Shown piece by piece: positions 13,168 to 24,776 of a stretch of 64,000 nt of DNA. The notes under the pieces were generated by a model. The model ran no database searches and was not told where the DNA came from. It saw only the letters and a program-made list of their open reading frames with translations. Origin of the DNA: Bifiguratus adelaidae (taxonomy: Eukaryota; Mucoromycota; Endogonomycetes; Endogonales); assembly GCA_002261195.1 (NCBI GenBank), contig MVBO01000003.1, positions 154,143 through 218,142 on the forward strand, in the 5' to 3' direction. A program made the translations under genes and the position numbers. How positions within the stretch are numbered: the first letter of the stretch is position 1; every line of letters begins with the position of its first letter.

Positions 13168-14483
13168 CTAGAAGCGAAATTCCGTCTTTTTGTTTTGGGT
13201 GTCCTTGTAATAGGTGTAGGCGAACCGGACGCCGTACGCTATTAGACCAAGTCCGCCTAGCTTGAGCATCCATCCGACCACAGACCCCGACTTGGCCAAC
13301 TTTGGTGGGGGCTAGTGAGAGCCAAGCATGAGCAAACACGCGATACATTGTTTTGCCTTTCGTACTATACCTTTCGATTGACTGATACTTTTGGCACGGG
13401 GGGGAGACTGGAGGTGGTCACGCTAATGATGTCGTGATTGTCTGAGTACATCCAAAAGTTAGCGCATATTCTGATGACCCCAAACCACGCTTACCCGTCA
13501 CTTCACCCGTATGCGCCGTGAATCCAAGGTAAGCCACCGGCGGTAACGTGACGCCATCGATGCGAAAACACTCGTCCCATCGATCATTTCCATGGGTCTG
13601 CAATTCAAACTTTAGGTAATTGTCCTTGTAGTAGGTCAATCGCCCTTTGGTCACGTCGTCTCGGGACCTGAATTGTGACTAGGAACCATGTCAATAAGGC
13701 CCCGCAAAAGAACCAATTATTCATCTTACACTGCATGAGGCGACTTCGTTCGCACTACCGTCATTTTCGTGGTCGTAGGCCGTTGAACCGTCACCGAGCA
13801 TGGCCATAACAAAAGGAAAGGAATGAGGCTAGGCGCATTCGTCAGTTTTCTGCATTCCATGCCGTTCTCAACGGCAAACTTACCGATCGACGATTATTGG
13901 CATATGTATCAAAGAAAATACCTAAACCTTCAAAGTTGTCTATACTTCCAAAGACCTTCCCTTGTTGTGCGCGCTGCTTTGAGATCCACATGGCCATCCC
14001 ATCACCGTACAAGGCATTGGATGATCCATGGATCTTGAACTCGAATTCGACTTGAAAGTTTTGAGCGGTGATCGGCTGCAAGGAGGAGTCGATGTGAGTT
14101 GTAAAGAGGCAGAGAAGGCCCTCAGAGCATGCGCTGCCTTACCAGTCTGCTCCACAACCATCCACTTTGCGATTGTCGTTCACCCGTCAGTCGGATCATG
14201 GCGTTTGTGTTGATGACGGTGTCTCCACCAAAGTCAAACCATCTGGACTGAATCTCTTGGTCTGTTGTTCGCGTCAAGACGAAACGTCGTTAGCCGCTTC
14301 ACCAATTCTCAACCACCATGTCAATCCCCGAGGATGCATCACGCATTGGGCATCATCTCACCATCACTCACCGATATAAGGCATGTAGAGAGAGTGCGTC
14401 CGTAGGTGGACAGCCTCTTTCGTGGCTTCAGCCACGACTCTTGAAGCGAGCCCAAGAAGCGCAACTACCGTCCCAACGAGCAT
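13168..14483 (-). CDS. L-type lectin, ERGIC-53/VIP36-like cargo receptor
   Basis: Type I membrane lectin likely to carry glycoproteins between ER and Golgi. From the 5' end: a hydrophobic leader (MLVGTVVALLGLASRVVAEA), then HSLYMPYI joined by an intron to WFDFGGDTVINTN, then the carbohydrate domain (QVEFEFKIHG, GDGMAMWISKQR, FGSIDNFEGLGIFFDTY). The ligand region DGSTAYDHENDG, with the conserved Asp-His and Asp, is followed by LTYYKDNYLKFEL and YLGFTAHTGEVT. The last exon holds one membrane helix (GWMLKLGGLGLIAYGVRF) and a short tail NKKTEFRF, where two lysines sit further from the end than in a standard KKxx signal. The start is uncertain: an in-frame ATG at 14613-14615 would add 44 polar residues before the leader and overlap the divergent F-box gene, so I prefer 14483. 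Confidence 0.82.
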
Positions 14484-14503
14484 GCAAATAATGTTAAGAA
14501 GGA

Positions 14504-16072
14504 ATGAATCTGTTGGAGAGTGAGCACATTTTAGACCTTGTCTTCCGCTTCCTTGACCACACGACGCTCTTTTGCTGTCGACGAGTGAGTTCTGAGAGGT
14601 GTCATGAGGTTGCATGACTGACGCACGTTTCAGGTGTGCGAAGCATGGCTACGGGCTTCGAAACGCGATCAGCTCTTTCGGGGACTCTTGTTTGGTCTGC
14701 TGGCTAACGAGTCCTTGCGAGACCTTGTTCGGAGCACCAAGACACTCACTGAAGGCACTTGGGAGGAACGATACAAACTATTGTGGCTTCGTGAACAGCG
14801 GTGGAGAAAAGGTGTGTCTCGAGGTTGTCAAGGCTATGTCTTGCTGACATCCTATACTTGTAGGTACCGCCAAGAGTGTCCAGGTGGCCAGTTGTCCAGG
14901 GGAGCTTATCGATGCTGCTTTTGCTGGAGAGGAATTGCGCCTTATGATTCCGCATAGTGTGGATGTATTTCGGCCAACATTTGCTTCGCATCGTTTTCAT
15001 AGTTGGATACACGACGCCACGCACGCACAACTCTTGACCAGTCTCCCGTCCTACATTGTGACCGATACTACGACAGGGCAAGTGTTATAATGGAAATGGA
15101 GGCGAGTCTCTATTAACGAGGTAATTGATTCCATGAGGATAGGGTGATTCTGCGCCAAGATTACAATTGCCGCCAGGAGCTCAGAAACAATGATGCGAGC
15201 GTCATGTATGAAGCCGTCACTGCCTTGGGATTCATGGATGGCAGAGAAAAGTTCCTCATGGCGGCAGGAAATGTGGAGTGTACGATCTGGGATGCGGAGA
15301 CGGTGACCAAGGAGTATAGTATCAGTTTGGAAGGAGTACCGGGGACCATGCAAGAGGTTTGTGAGATATAGGCCATTTGACGAAGGCTAATGACGTGGTA
15401 TAGATCAAGAGCTTGGGCCTCGTAGATCGATATCTTGTTCTGGCCGCATCGGACGCTCGAATCTACATTTACGATGTTGATCTCTGCAAACTCGTCCAAC
15501 ACATTCAACCTGCCGAGGGAATCCTTTCCCGGATCGTGGCTTCTCGATCGGATTTGTGGATGTCGTTTCACTTTCCAGTGACCGCGTTGGTGGACGGGAC
15601 CGACATTTACTTGGCAACAGGGAGCGAACTCCAGCATTACGTCTTTACCCCGCCCGTCCACAAACCCAAACGCAAACGACAGCCAAATCTGGTGAATATG
15701 GTCCGGAGTGTACAATTACCGGGAAACATCAAGGGCATCTACACGGGAGGTCATCGAAGACGTGTCCTCGTCTGTGCGTCTTCTCGGGAACGTAGTGTGC
15801 GTGCTTACATTTATGAGCCTGTTTCAGGCCGAGTCCATTCCTTGAGAGATCGGAGAAACGAGCCCCTTGAATCGGAACAATTTGCTGCCTACCATCATAT
15901 GGCGCTCATCAACGACTCTGGATGTATATTTTTCGGTAGCAAAGGCGGTTTTCACAATCAGCACGGATTCATACCAAGACATACGCCATCCGAGAACACG
16001 CCCATGACGACCATAACGCGCTGTACATTTGGCCCGTCGGATTTGGAGCTTTTGCAACCGTGCCTTCCATAG
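14504..16072 (+). CDS. F-box protein with WD-like propeller region
   Basis: Likely substrate adaptor of an SCF ubiquitin ligase. The ATG at 14504 gives MNLLESEHILDLVFRFLDH, and an intron after CCRR joins it to VCEAWLRASKRDQLFRGLL, together a normal F-box. After WLREQRWRKG and two further introns (one at about 15087-15142, with a phase-2 join giving GQVVILRQDY), the protein continues with blade-like strands: ALGFMDGREKFLMAAG, ECTIWDAETV, GLVDRYLVLAASDARIYIYD, IYLATGSELQHYVF. These look like degenerate WD repeats, although few end in a clean WD. The C-terminus ends LELLQPCLP. I do not recognise a specific orthologue. The start codon lies only 20 bp from the lectin start on the other strand, so both share one promoter region. 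Confidence 0.75.
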
Positions 16073-16127
16073 CCATGTTCATACTACCTTATCCCCTTCT
16101 TCACTAGACCCATCATGTAGAATATAT

Positions 16128-17065
16128 TCAAAACTTTGTAATTACAGCCACACTACCCACAAGCCCAATGACGCCTAGCCCACGCCATAGGGTAAATGTC
16201 CGCTGAGGCACGCCCACAAGGGCAAAGTGATCGATAATACAAGCAAAGATGATCTAGAGTCGGGTCAAATCGACGTCACGTCTGGCCCCCGCCGTGGTGA
16301 AGCTTACCTGAGAACATACAAATACGCTGAGCACTACTCCGGCTCCAAGTTTGGGTACTAGATCCGCATCGTCACCTTGCCGTTCTGGGAATGATCATGT
16401 TCACCCACCTGTGAGAATGTTGACAATCACATAATACGTTCCCAGTATTCCGCCGAGAAACCCCCACCAAGGAACACCTGATCAATAGAGTCAACTACCT
16501 GCATCGATAAATGCGCATCTACTACTTACTGACCATGTCCTTGGCATTAGGTGCGGTTTCCGAGCGCACCGCATAGACATCGATCAAGAAATAGAGGAGA
16601 CAACAAATCGATCCACTCCCAAATGAAAAGATAGCAGCAAAACTCCTTCCCGTCGTTCCTCCCAGTGTTCCATTGCATCCTAAAGGCAGATGAGCCATAA
16701 TCCCTGGTACATTATTGAGACTTACCTGCTTGAAAGGCGAGACAAGCGCCGCCGACAATCAAGAGAAATCCGGCGAAAAAGACATTGCTTAGTAAATCAG
16801 ACATGGCAGGTGGCCACGGTAACTTGTAGGTATACTTTTTCCCCGCAGGCTTCTCTCGAATCGAGGCTTGCGCTTGCGTTGGCTCTAATGCTGTATCTGG
16901 AGATTGAGAATTTGTCGCGTCTTGGACGGGTCGGCTTACTTCGGACCTCTGCGACGTTTGACGCTCTAAAGTATCTAGTACCTCTGTATCCGTCTTGAAC
17001 CCTTCGGGCAATTGTATCGTTGGAAATAGATCTAGCGAGACTGTATCGTGTGTATTCAAGGTCAT
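16128..17065 (-). CDS. YdcZ/DUF606-like small-molecule transporter (DMT superfamily)
   Basis: Membrane protein with a polar N-terminal region of roughly 90 residues (MTLNTHDTVSLDLFPTIQLP, then Ser/Thr/Gln-rich) and about five helices. Visible blocks in order: LLSNVFFAGFLLIVGGACLAFQ, joined by an intron to AGCNGTLGGTTGRSFAAIFS; CCLLYFLIDVYAV; VPWWGFLGGILGTYYVIVNI; GAGVVLSVFVCSQIIFA; and WRGLGVIGLVGSVAVITKF before the stop. The Gln-Ala-Gly-x-Asn motif and the PWWGFLGG block are typical of PF04657 proteins, whose substrates are mostly unknown. At least four short introns. The gene is divergent from the mannosyltransferase gene, with 53 bp between the two ATGs. Confidence 0.75.
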
Positions 17066-17118
17066 TGCACTGGCATGACAAGATCGACAAAGAGAACAAG
17101 AAGAAACAGAAGACTTCA

Positions 17119-18549
17119 ATGGCTTCTGTGAGCAATTTTTGGCAGTCGGGCATGAAGCGAATAGCGCTGTTGCTGCTCAGTTGCTTGGGCATTTGGCTGT
17201 TGTGGCGACCATGGTCAGCGCATGATGAGGTAGAGAAGACTACAAGTGGTGACGATGGAACTTGGAGACTGATGATGGGGAATTAGACTTCGCCTTTGGC
17301 AGGATTTCGCGATAAAGTATTGAAACCGAAACGGCTGCAGAGCACGCTTGCTTCGGTTGAAGATCGACTCGAACGGGCGCTTGATGCCGCCAGTCAATTG
17401 GAGCCCAAAAGCGGATATCTGACGAGAGATTGCTTTGAATCGGTATCGCAAGAGTATTTGATACAGGCTCAATCAAGATATCTTCCCCTTCGTCAATCCC
17501 TTTCCACACCATCACCCGTCACCTATTACTTTGCACTCAACCTCTATAATAATGAAGCCATATTGCCCGACATGATACATCAACTCGCTCAAGTGCTTGC
17601 GCATCTTGGACCGGAACACTGCTTTGTATCCATCTTCGAAAACGGATCGACCGACGAGACACCTAATCTATTACGCAACGTCTTTTCATCCGTGCTCGAT
17701 GTCCTCAACACGCCTTACGAAATCCGCCTCTCCAAAACAGAGCGCACGCCCGGTGCTCACCGGATCGCCTATCTCGCGCAAGTAAGGAACCAAGCGCTTG
17801 CTCCTCTCTATCGACTTGCAAAACCGCCCACCTCACGGCGATTCGATCAAATCGTCTTTCTCAACGACATTTTGTTTTGTAAGGACGATGTCCTTGAATT
17901 GATCTATCAACAGTCTTTACAAGGTTCCGACATGACATGCGGCCTCGACTACGATTTACAATGGGGTGACGTACCCTTGTTTTATGACAATTGGGTAGCG
18001 CGAGATATCACTGGACTTTCGTTTTACAAGGATCCAAGCGCGCCGATTCGGAGTGCCAGTGCTGATCTCTACACACGTGGCATACCATTTCAGTCTTACT
18101 GCTGTTGGAATGGGATGAATGTAATGAATCCAAAACCCTTTTACGAACACGGTGTACGATTTCGTAAAGGCCAAGACACCATCGATCCAAATATTCCTGA
18201 TACCGGCGAATGCGGTGCATCTGAATGCTCGTTGCTTTGCAAAGACTTCTGGCATACGGGTTATGGCAAGGTGGTCCATGTCCCCAGAGTCAAGGTGGCC
18301 TATGAAGAACGGGTCTATGTAACTTTGCATTCCCGCAACGAGGCCCGCACAGGACAAGCGTTTGATCGACAATTTCGTCCGCAAGGAGCCCTCTTTTTAC
18401 CAGAAGAATCCCAAAAAATCACCTTCCAACCGCCTCCTCCCGAACAATATTGCATGAGTTATCATGACCCCAAAATCAGGGAATCCGTCTTCTTTGCAAC
18501 CTGGGAAGATACACCTTTCCATGAATTAGATCCACTCGAACTCGGATAA
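17119..18549 (+). CDS. GT69 alpha-1,3-mannosyltransferase, CMT1/CAP59-like
   Basis: Golgi type II glycosyltransferase of the family named after Cryptococcus CAP59 and CMT1 (alpha-1,3-mannosyl transfer to cell-surface polysaccharides and glycans). A short N-terminal cytosolic stretch (MASVSNFWQSGMKR) precedes one membrane anchor (IALLLLSCLGIWLLW). One short intron near 17246-17296 leads to the catalytic part: YYFALNLYNNEAILPDMI, SIFENGSTDETPNLL, the DND-like FLNDILF, DMTCGLDYD, FYDNWVARDITG, CCWNGMNVMNPKPF, and GECGASECSLLCKDFW. These follow the CAP59_mtransfer pattern closely. The exact donor is inferred (GTGACG gives DEVEKTTSGFRDK). A second in-frame ATG at 17152 would remove most of the cytosolic part. 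Confidence 0.85.
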
Positions 18550-19100
18550 ACCATGTACATACATTAACGGATGCTTAGAATACACCTTGATAAGCCCATT
18601 TCCACGAGATGCTTATCGCTTGTTTTTCCATCCTTTCGTCCATCCTATCGGCATCCTGAGCCGATTGGACGGGAATGTTGATCTTCCTAGGCGTTGCGAA
18701 CATAGTGCATGGGCATGGCTTAGTGCAGTGGACAACAACGTCTGCCCATGCATACTCCATGTTATTCATGTCTAGTTGACATGATTCCGAGAGTAGCCGT
18801 CATGGCCCGCCCTTTTGCGCGCGCCGTCGATCCTGCGTGAGAAGTAGCACAATCATTGCCTATTGAGGCTACTTGCCTTATTGAGATGTTGCCTTGTTTG
18901 GAAATGTGCATTTCCGCGTGGGGATGTAGAACCTTCATTTAAACTGTTGGTTTTAGCTCACTTTCTTCCTTCTCTTGCCCCCCCCCTCTCTCTCTCTCTC
19001 TATACTTTTCTTTCTTTCTTTCTTTGTTCTCCTTGATCTTCAGTCTACAGGTAGAGAGCTCTAACCCTTCCTTCAATCCCTAGATTGCATATTTAGGCAG
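18550..19100. other. Intergenic region, probable hexosaminidase promoter
   Basis: 551 bp between the mannosyltransferase stop and the hexosaminidase ATG. Short frames on both strands at 18575-18775 overlap and match nothing. The 3' part (18940-19090) is very pyrimidine-rich on the plus strand, with long C, CT and TTTC runs, as found upstream of many highly expressed fungal genes. Confidence 0.5.
18978..19025 (+). repeat. Pyrimidine microsatellite: C run, (CT)n, (TTTC)n
   Basis: A run of cytosines passes directly into about eight CT units, then, after ATACTT, into about four to five TTTC units. It lies 75-120 bp before the hexosaminidase ATG. CT-rich tracts just upstream of start codons are a known core-promoter element in filamentous fungi; here the perfect short repeats also make it a length-variable site. 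Confidence 0.8.
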
Positions 19101-20967
19101 ATGAAGTTCTCATCAATTACTTCAGCTATCACATTGGCCGCCTTGACGGTTGGGGTGTATGCTGATGTCTTTTTGTGGCCACAGCCTCAGTCTGTCACTT
19201 GGGGCGATCATGCTCTGAACCTTCCCGTAAGTGGTAGTAAGCTGACACGCTCCAGTTTGGCTCACATGCCTGCAGTCATCGTTCAAAATCGAACTTGCCA
19301 AAACCCACGGCACGAGCAGTAACCTTCAACTGCTCTCTAAAGCGATTAATCGTTATGAGAAGCTCATTTGGAAGGAAAAGTGGACGCCTGTTCAAACAGC
19401 CGAAAATGCGTCCAACGACTACGCTCCCAAAGCTACCAATACACTCACGTCACTCTCCATTATTATTTCTGATCCGTCAGCTGACTTAGAGTTGGGTACA
19501 GACGAGTCTTATACGCTCAATATCCCTCAAGGTTCAGGATCGGGTTCGATCACTGCCAAGACAGTATGGGGTGCCATGCGCGCTCTCGAGACCTTTTCTC
19601 AACTGGTTCAAGCCAAGTCTCCCGGTGCTTCAGAGCTTGTGGTGGCCAAGGCTCCCGTGACCATCAAGGATAAGCCCGCCTTTACTCACCGTGGTGTGAT
19701 GTTGGATACGGCACGAAACTATTATCCGGTTGCAGACATTTTGCGCACCATTGATGCTGTCTCCTATAACAAGATGAACGTTCTTCATCTTCACTTGACC
19801 GATTCTCAATCCTTCCCCTTGGACCTCCAATCCGTCCCGGATATCACCAAGGGTGCCTATGTGCTTCAGGGTAAAAAGCTCCTCTACACCAAGAAGGATG
19901 TCCAAATGATGGTGGAATACGCTCGTGAGCGCGGTGTCCGATTGGTCCCTGAAATTGATATGCCTGCGCACAGTGCTTCCTGGGGTGCCGGTTACAAGGA
20001 CATTACTACCTGTACCGAACGCTTCTATCTTGATCCCACCAATCAGTGGAGCAACCGATACGCTTCTGAGCCCACGGCGGGACAATTGAACCCGACGCTC
20101 AACAAGACCTATGAGATTGTCAACAAGGTCATTGATGAAGTCACTTCCTGGTTTCCAGATGGTGTCTATCACGTTGGAGGTGATGAGCCCGTGATCAAGT
20201 GCTGGGAAGATTCCAACGAAGTCCGCCAGTACATGAAAGAACACAATGTGACCGGTACAGATCTGTTGGGTACCTTCTTGAGCAAGGCCATCAGCATGGC
20301 CAAGAGTAACAAAAAGAGGCCTACAATCTGGGAGGATGCGGTGACGAGCAGCAACTTGCCCATTGACAAGGAAACCATTCTTCAAGTCTGGACCAACCCT
20401 GCAAGCATGGCCATTAACGCTGGTTATCAAGTCATTGCTAGCAATTACAATTTTTGGTACTTGGATTGCGGTCACGGTGGTTGGAACGGCAACGATACCA
20501 CCTACGACGAACAAGTGCCACCACCAATTCCTCCAGAGATCCAAGCAGTCTTCAACAAGTACCCCAATGATGCCGCCAACTGGGCTCCTTCCAACTGGGG
20601 TGGAGGCGGTGGTGACTGGTGTAGTCCCTTCAAATCCTGGCAACGTGTCTACAGCTACGACTTGACCTATAACCTCACCAAGGCTCAAAGCAAGCAAGTG
20701 TTGGGTGGTGAAGTGTGCTTGTGGTCCGAACAATCTGATACAACAACCCTTGATACCAAATTGTGGCCTCGGAGCGCGGCTAGCGCCGAAGTCATGTGGT
20801 CCGGCCGTTACGATGCCTCTGGAAAGCAACGCGACATTGGTTTGGCCATGCCGAGAATTTTTGATTGGCGATACCGCTTGTTGGCCAGAGGTATTCGTGC
20901 TGAGCCTTTGCAACCCCTTTGGTGTGGTCAACACCCACACATGTGTGATCTCAATTATCCATTCTAG
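19101..20967 (+). CDS. Secreted GH20 beta-N-acetylhexosaminidase
   Basis: Hydrolyses terminal GlcNAc/GalNAc from chitooligosaccharides during wall turnover and nutrition. The 605-residue product comes from two exons (intron 19227-19275). A signal peptide (MKFSSITSAITLAALTVGVYA) is followed by the GH20 N-terminal beta domain (VFLWPQPQSVTWG to SIIISDPSADLELG) and then the catalytic barrel: ALETFSQLV, FTHRGVMLDTARNYYPV, NVLHLHLTDSQSFPL, LVPEIDMPAHSASWG, and HVGGDEP, which carries the Asp-Glu pair that acts with the acetamido group. YLDCGHGGWNGND and the LGGEVCLWSEQ block complete the site. Several N-x-S/T sites fit secretion. A pyrimidine tract lies just upstream. The MscL gene converges on it 53 bp downstream. 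Confidence 0.95.
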
Positions 20968-21020
20968 ATCTCAAAGACTATATTGTTGTATGTGGTATAA
21001 TTGTATTGACAAGAGAGAGG

Positions 21021-21746
21021 TCATAAATCGTCTCGTGCCTGTTTTGAGCTACCACTATCCTTGCGTTCTTCCACCCACGATCCACAAGCCGAGCATTTGG
21101 TCGCCTTTTGGGGAATGCTCGTGCGACAATATGGACATTTCTTCTTTGGCTTCATGATATCTTCTCGCCCAATCTTGGATATGAGGCGTACCAACCAAAA
21201 GAGAATGAAAGACTAGCAGAGCATTGTGAGAGTCAGTCATCAAGGCATGCTCGGACTTACGAGAACGATGAAATTGAGAGAGACTTGCAAGAACCGTCCA
21301 TAATTCCACGTCACTGCTCCATCTTCCTTGGCTTGTTGGATGGTATTATACGATGTTCCGTTTTGTCCGGGTTGCAAGACCAAGAAGAGATTTGCAAAAT
21401 TGTTGCCTAACATACGTCAATCCGACGCCGCTCACCACGTTTTGTCCGGCACGACTTACCGAGACCAAGCCCGATTGGTGGCATCAAGATATCATCCACA
21501 GCTGAAGTCACCACCGACTGAAAGCTACTGCCAAGCATGATGCCAACCGCCAGGCCAAGCACATTTCCATTATCGATAAAGTCCTATCCTCCCCAACCCC
21601 GAGAAGGTGAGCCACCTCGCGACACCGGAAGCGCGAACTACAACACTTACCATGAACTCTGCCCAAAGTGAACTGATGTTGTGGTATACAGCACCACCCG
21701 TGTGAAAAAAGCCCTCTTCAGCGCTATCCAAACTCAAACGTGGCAT
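21021..21746 (-). CDS. MscL-type large mechanosensitive channel with C-terminal zinc ribbon
   Basis: Bacterial-type stretch-activated channel in a fungal gene with at least four short introns. Exons read MPRLSLDSAEEGFFHTGG to SSLWAEFM, then FIDNGNVLGLAVGIMLGSSF (pore helix TM1, with the Gly/Ala-packed pattern of MscL), QSVVTSAVDDILMPPIG, the periplasm-type loop NNFANLFLVLQPGQNG and YNTIQQAKEDGAVTWNYG, then FLQVSLNFIVL and ILFWLVRLISKIGRED (TM2). The tail KPKKKCPYCRTSIPQKATKC plus SACGSWVEE carries two CxxC pairs, a likely zinc ribbon. Introns show it is a resident eukaryotic gene, not contamination. Role in fungi is little studied; release of osmolytes or calcium on membrane stretch is inferred. 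It ends 53 bp from the convergent hexosaminidase stop. Confidence 0.85.
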
Positions 21747-23920
<2,174 letters not shown>

Positions 23921-24004
23921 CTAGGTGGACATTTATAGTGTTTGTGTGGATATATGGCCAATAAGATTTACACGTCTCTGCTGATATGCTGGACAAACCA
24001 TCCT

Positions 24005-24340
24005 TCACAATCCCTTAAAATTCACCGAATCTTGATTGGGCACCGCAACATCCATCTCGTGATGAAACGTCAAGTCAATGTCCTCCTTCAACAAGGGCTT
24101 GACATAGGGATCAAACGTGGGCCAATACGGATTGTTCAAATGCGTCTGCAAGTCTTCAGGCTTCACATACCGCTCCACGATCGTAAACTTGAGTGGGTCC
24201 TTGGCATCCTGCATTACATACCATCCCAGCGTTCCCTTATCCTTGCGATATACGCCTGCTGCTTCCACCAGTTTAGCTTGAACCTTTTTGGCGTTTTCTT
24301 CCGAGGAGGCGTGTAAGCGAGCAACAAGTGTGTAGACCAT
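24005..24340 (-). CDS. Small ABM-fold (antibiotic biosynthesis monooxygenase-like) protein
   Basis: A 111-residue intronless frame with the dimeric alpha/beta-barrel pattern: strand MVYTLVARLHAS, helix EENAKKVQAKLVEAAGVYR, strand GTLGWYVMQDAKD, strand KFTIVERYVKPEDLQTHL, helix NNPYWPTFDPYVKPLL, and last strand. ABM proteins include quinol monooxygenases and many small stress or catabolic enzymes of unknown substrate, so the specific reaction cannot be called. The gene converges with PGI1, leaving 84 bp between the two stop codons. Its upstream region is shared with HRD3 in divergent orientation. Confidence 0.78.
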   Translation of the reverse strand: MVYTLVARLHASSEENAKKVQAKLVEAAGVYRKDKGTLGWYVMQDAKDPLKFTIVERYVKPEDLQTHLNNPYWPTFDPYVKPLLKEDIDLTFHHEMDVAVPNQDSVNFKGL

Positions 24341-24776
24341 TTGTGCGTGTGAAAAAGCGATGTATATTTATTTACAAGGGGATACCCAACATTTATAGGC
24401 GAAAATCACGGGATGACGCCGCCTGTGGGAGATTCGGGTGGACTAAGAAACGCGAGAATATATGTTGAGGCTAGAAGCCGTTAAATCGATCAAGGCGAGA
24501 AAATGAAGGAAACCAAGGAACGTGGATCAAACGACTTGGAGAGGATAGAATGACGAGTTCATGGCTATGCCTATAAGTAAGAATTGTTCTTTTTCCAATG
24601 TCCCTTACAAAACAGCCGCGACGATCGTTATAATATCTCTCTCAACTATACACCATGGCATACCTAGACTTGATCCATCACATGCAGTCCTCTTCAATGT
24701 CATTGATCCCAATGCATATATGCTTGCTCTTCACTCTTCTATTCCACAAATTGGATTCCACGTCATTTAAAGGGAC
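24341..24776. other. Divergent intergenic region between ABM gene and HRD3
   Basis: 436 bp with promoters for both flanking genes. AT-rich TATATTTATTTAC lies just 5' of the ABM start. A 69-codon frame (24561-24770) shows no family features. No further structure seen. Confidence 0.4.

Noticed and set aside
19630-20940. Open frame of 436 codons antisense to the hexosaminidase
   Set aside because: It mirrors a clear GH20 enzyme on the plus strand, has no family motifs, and is explained by codon bias leaving few stops on the opposite strand.
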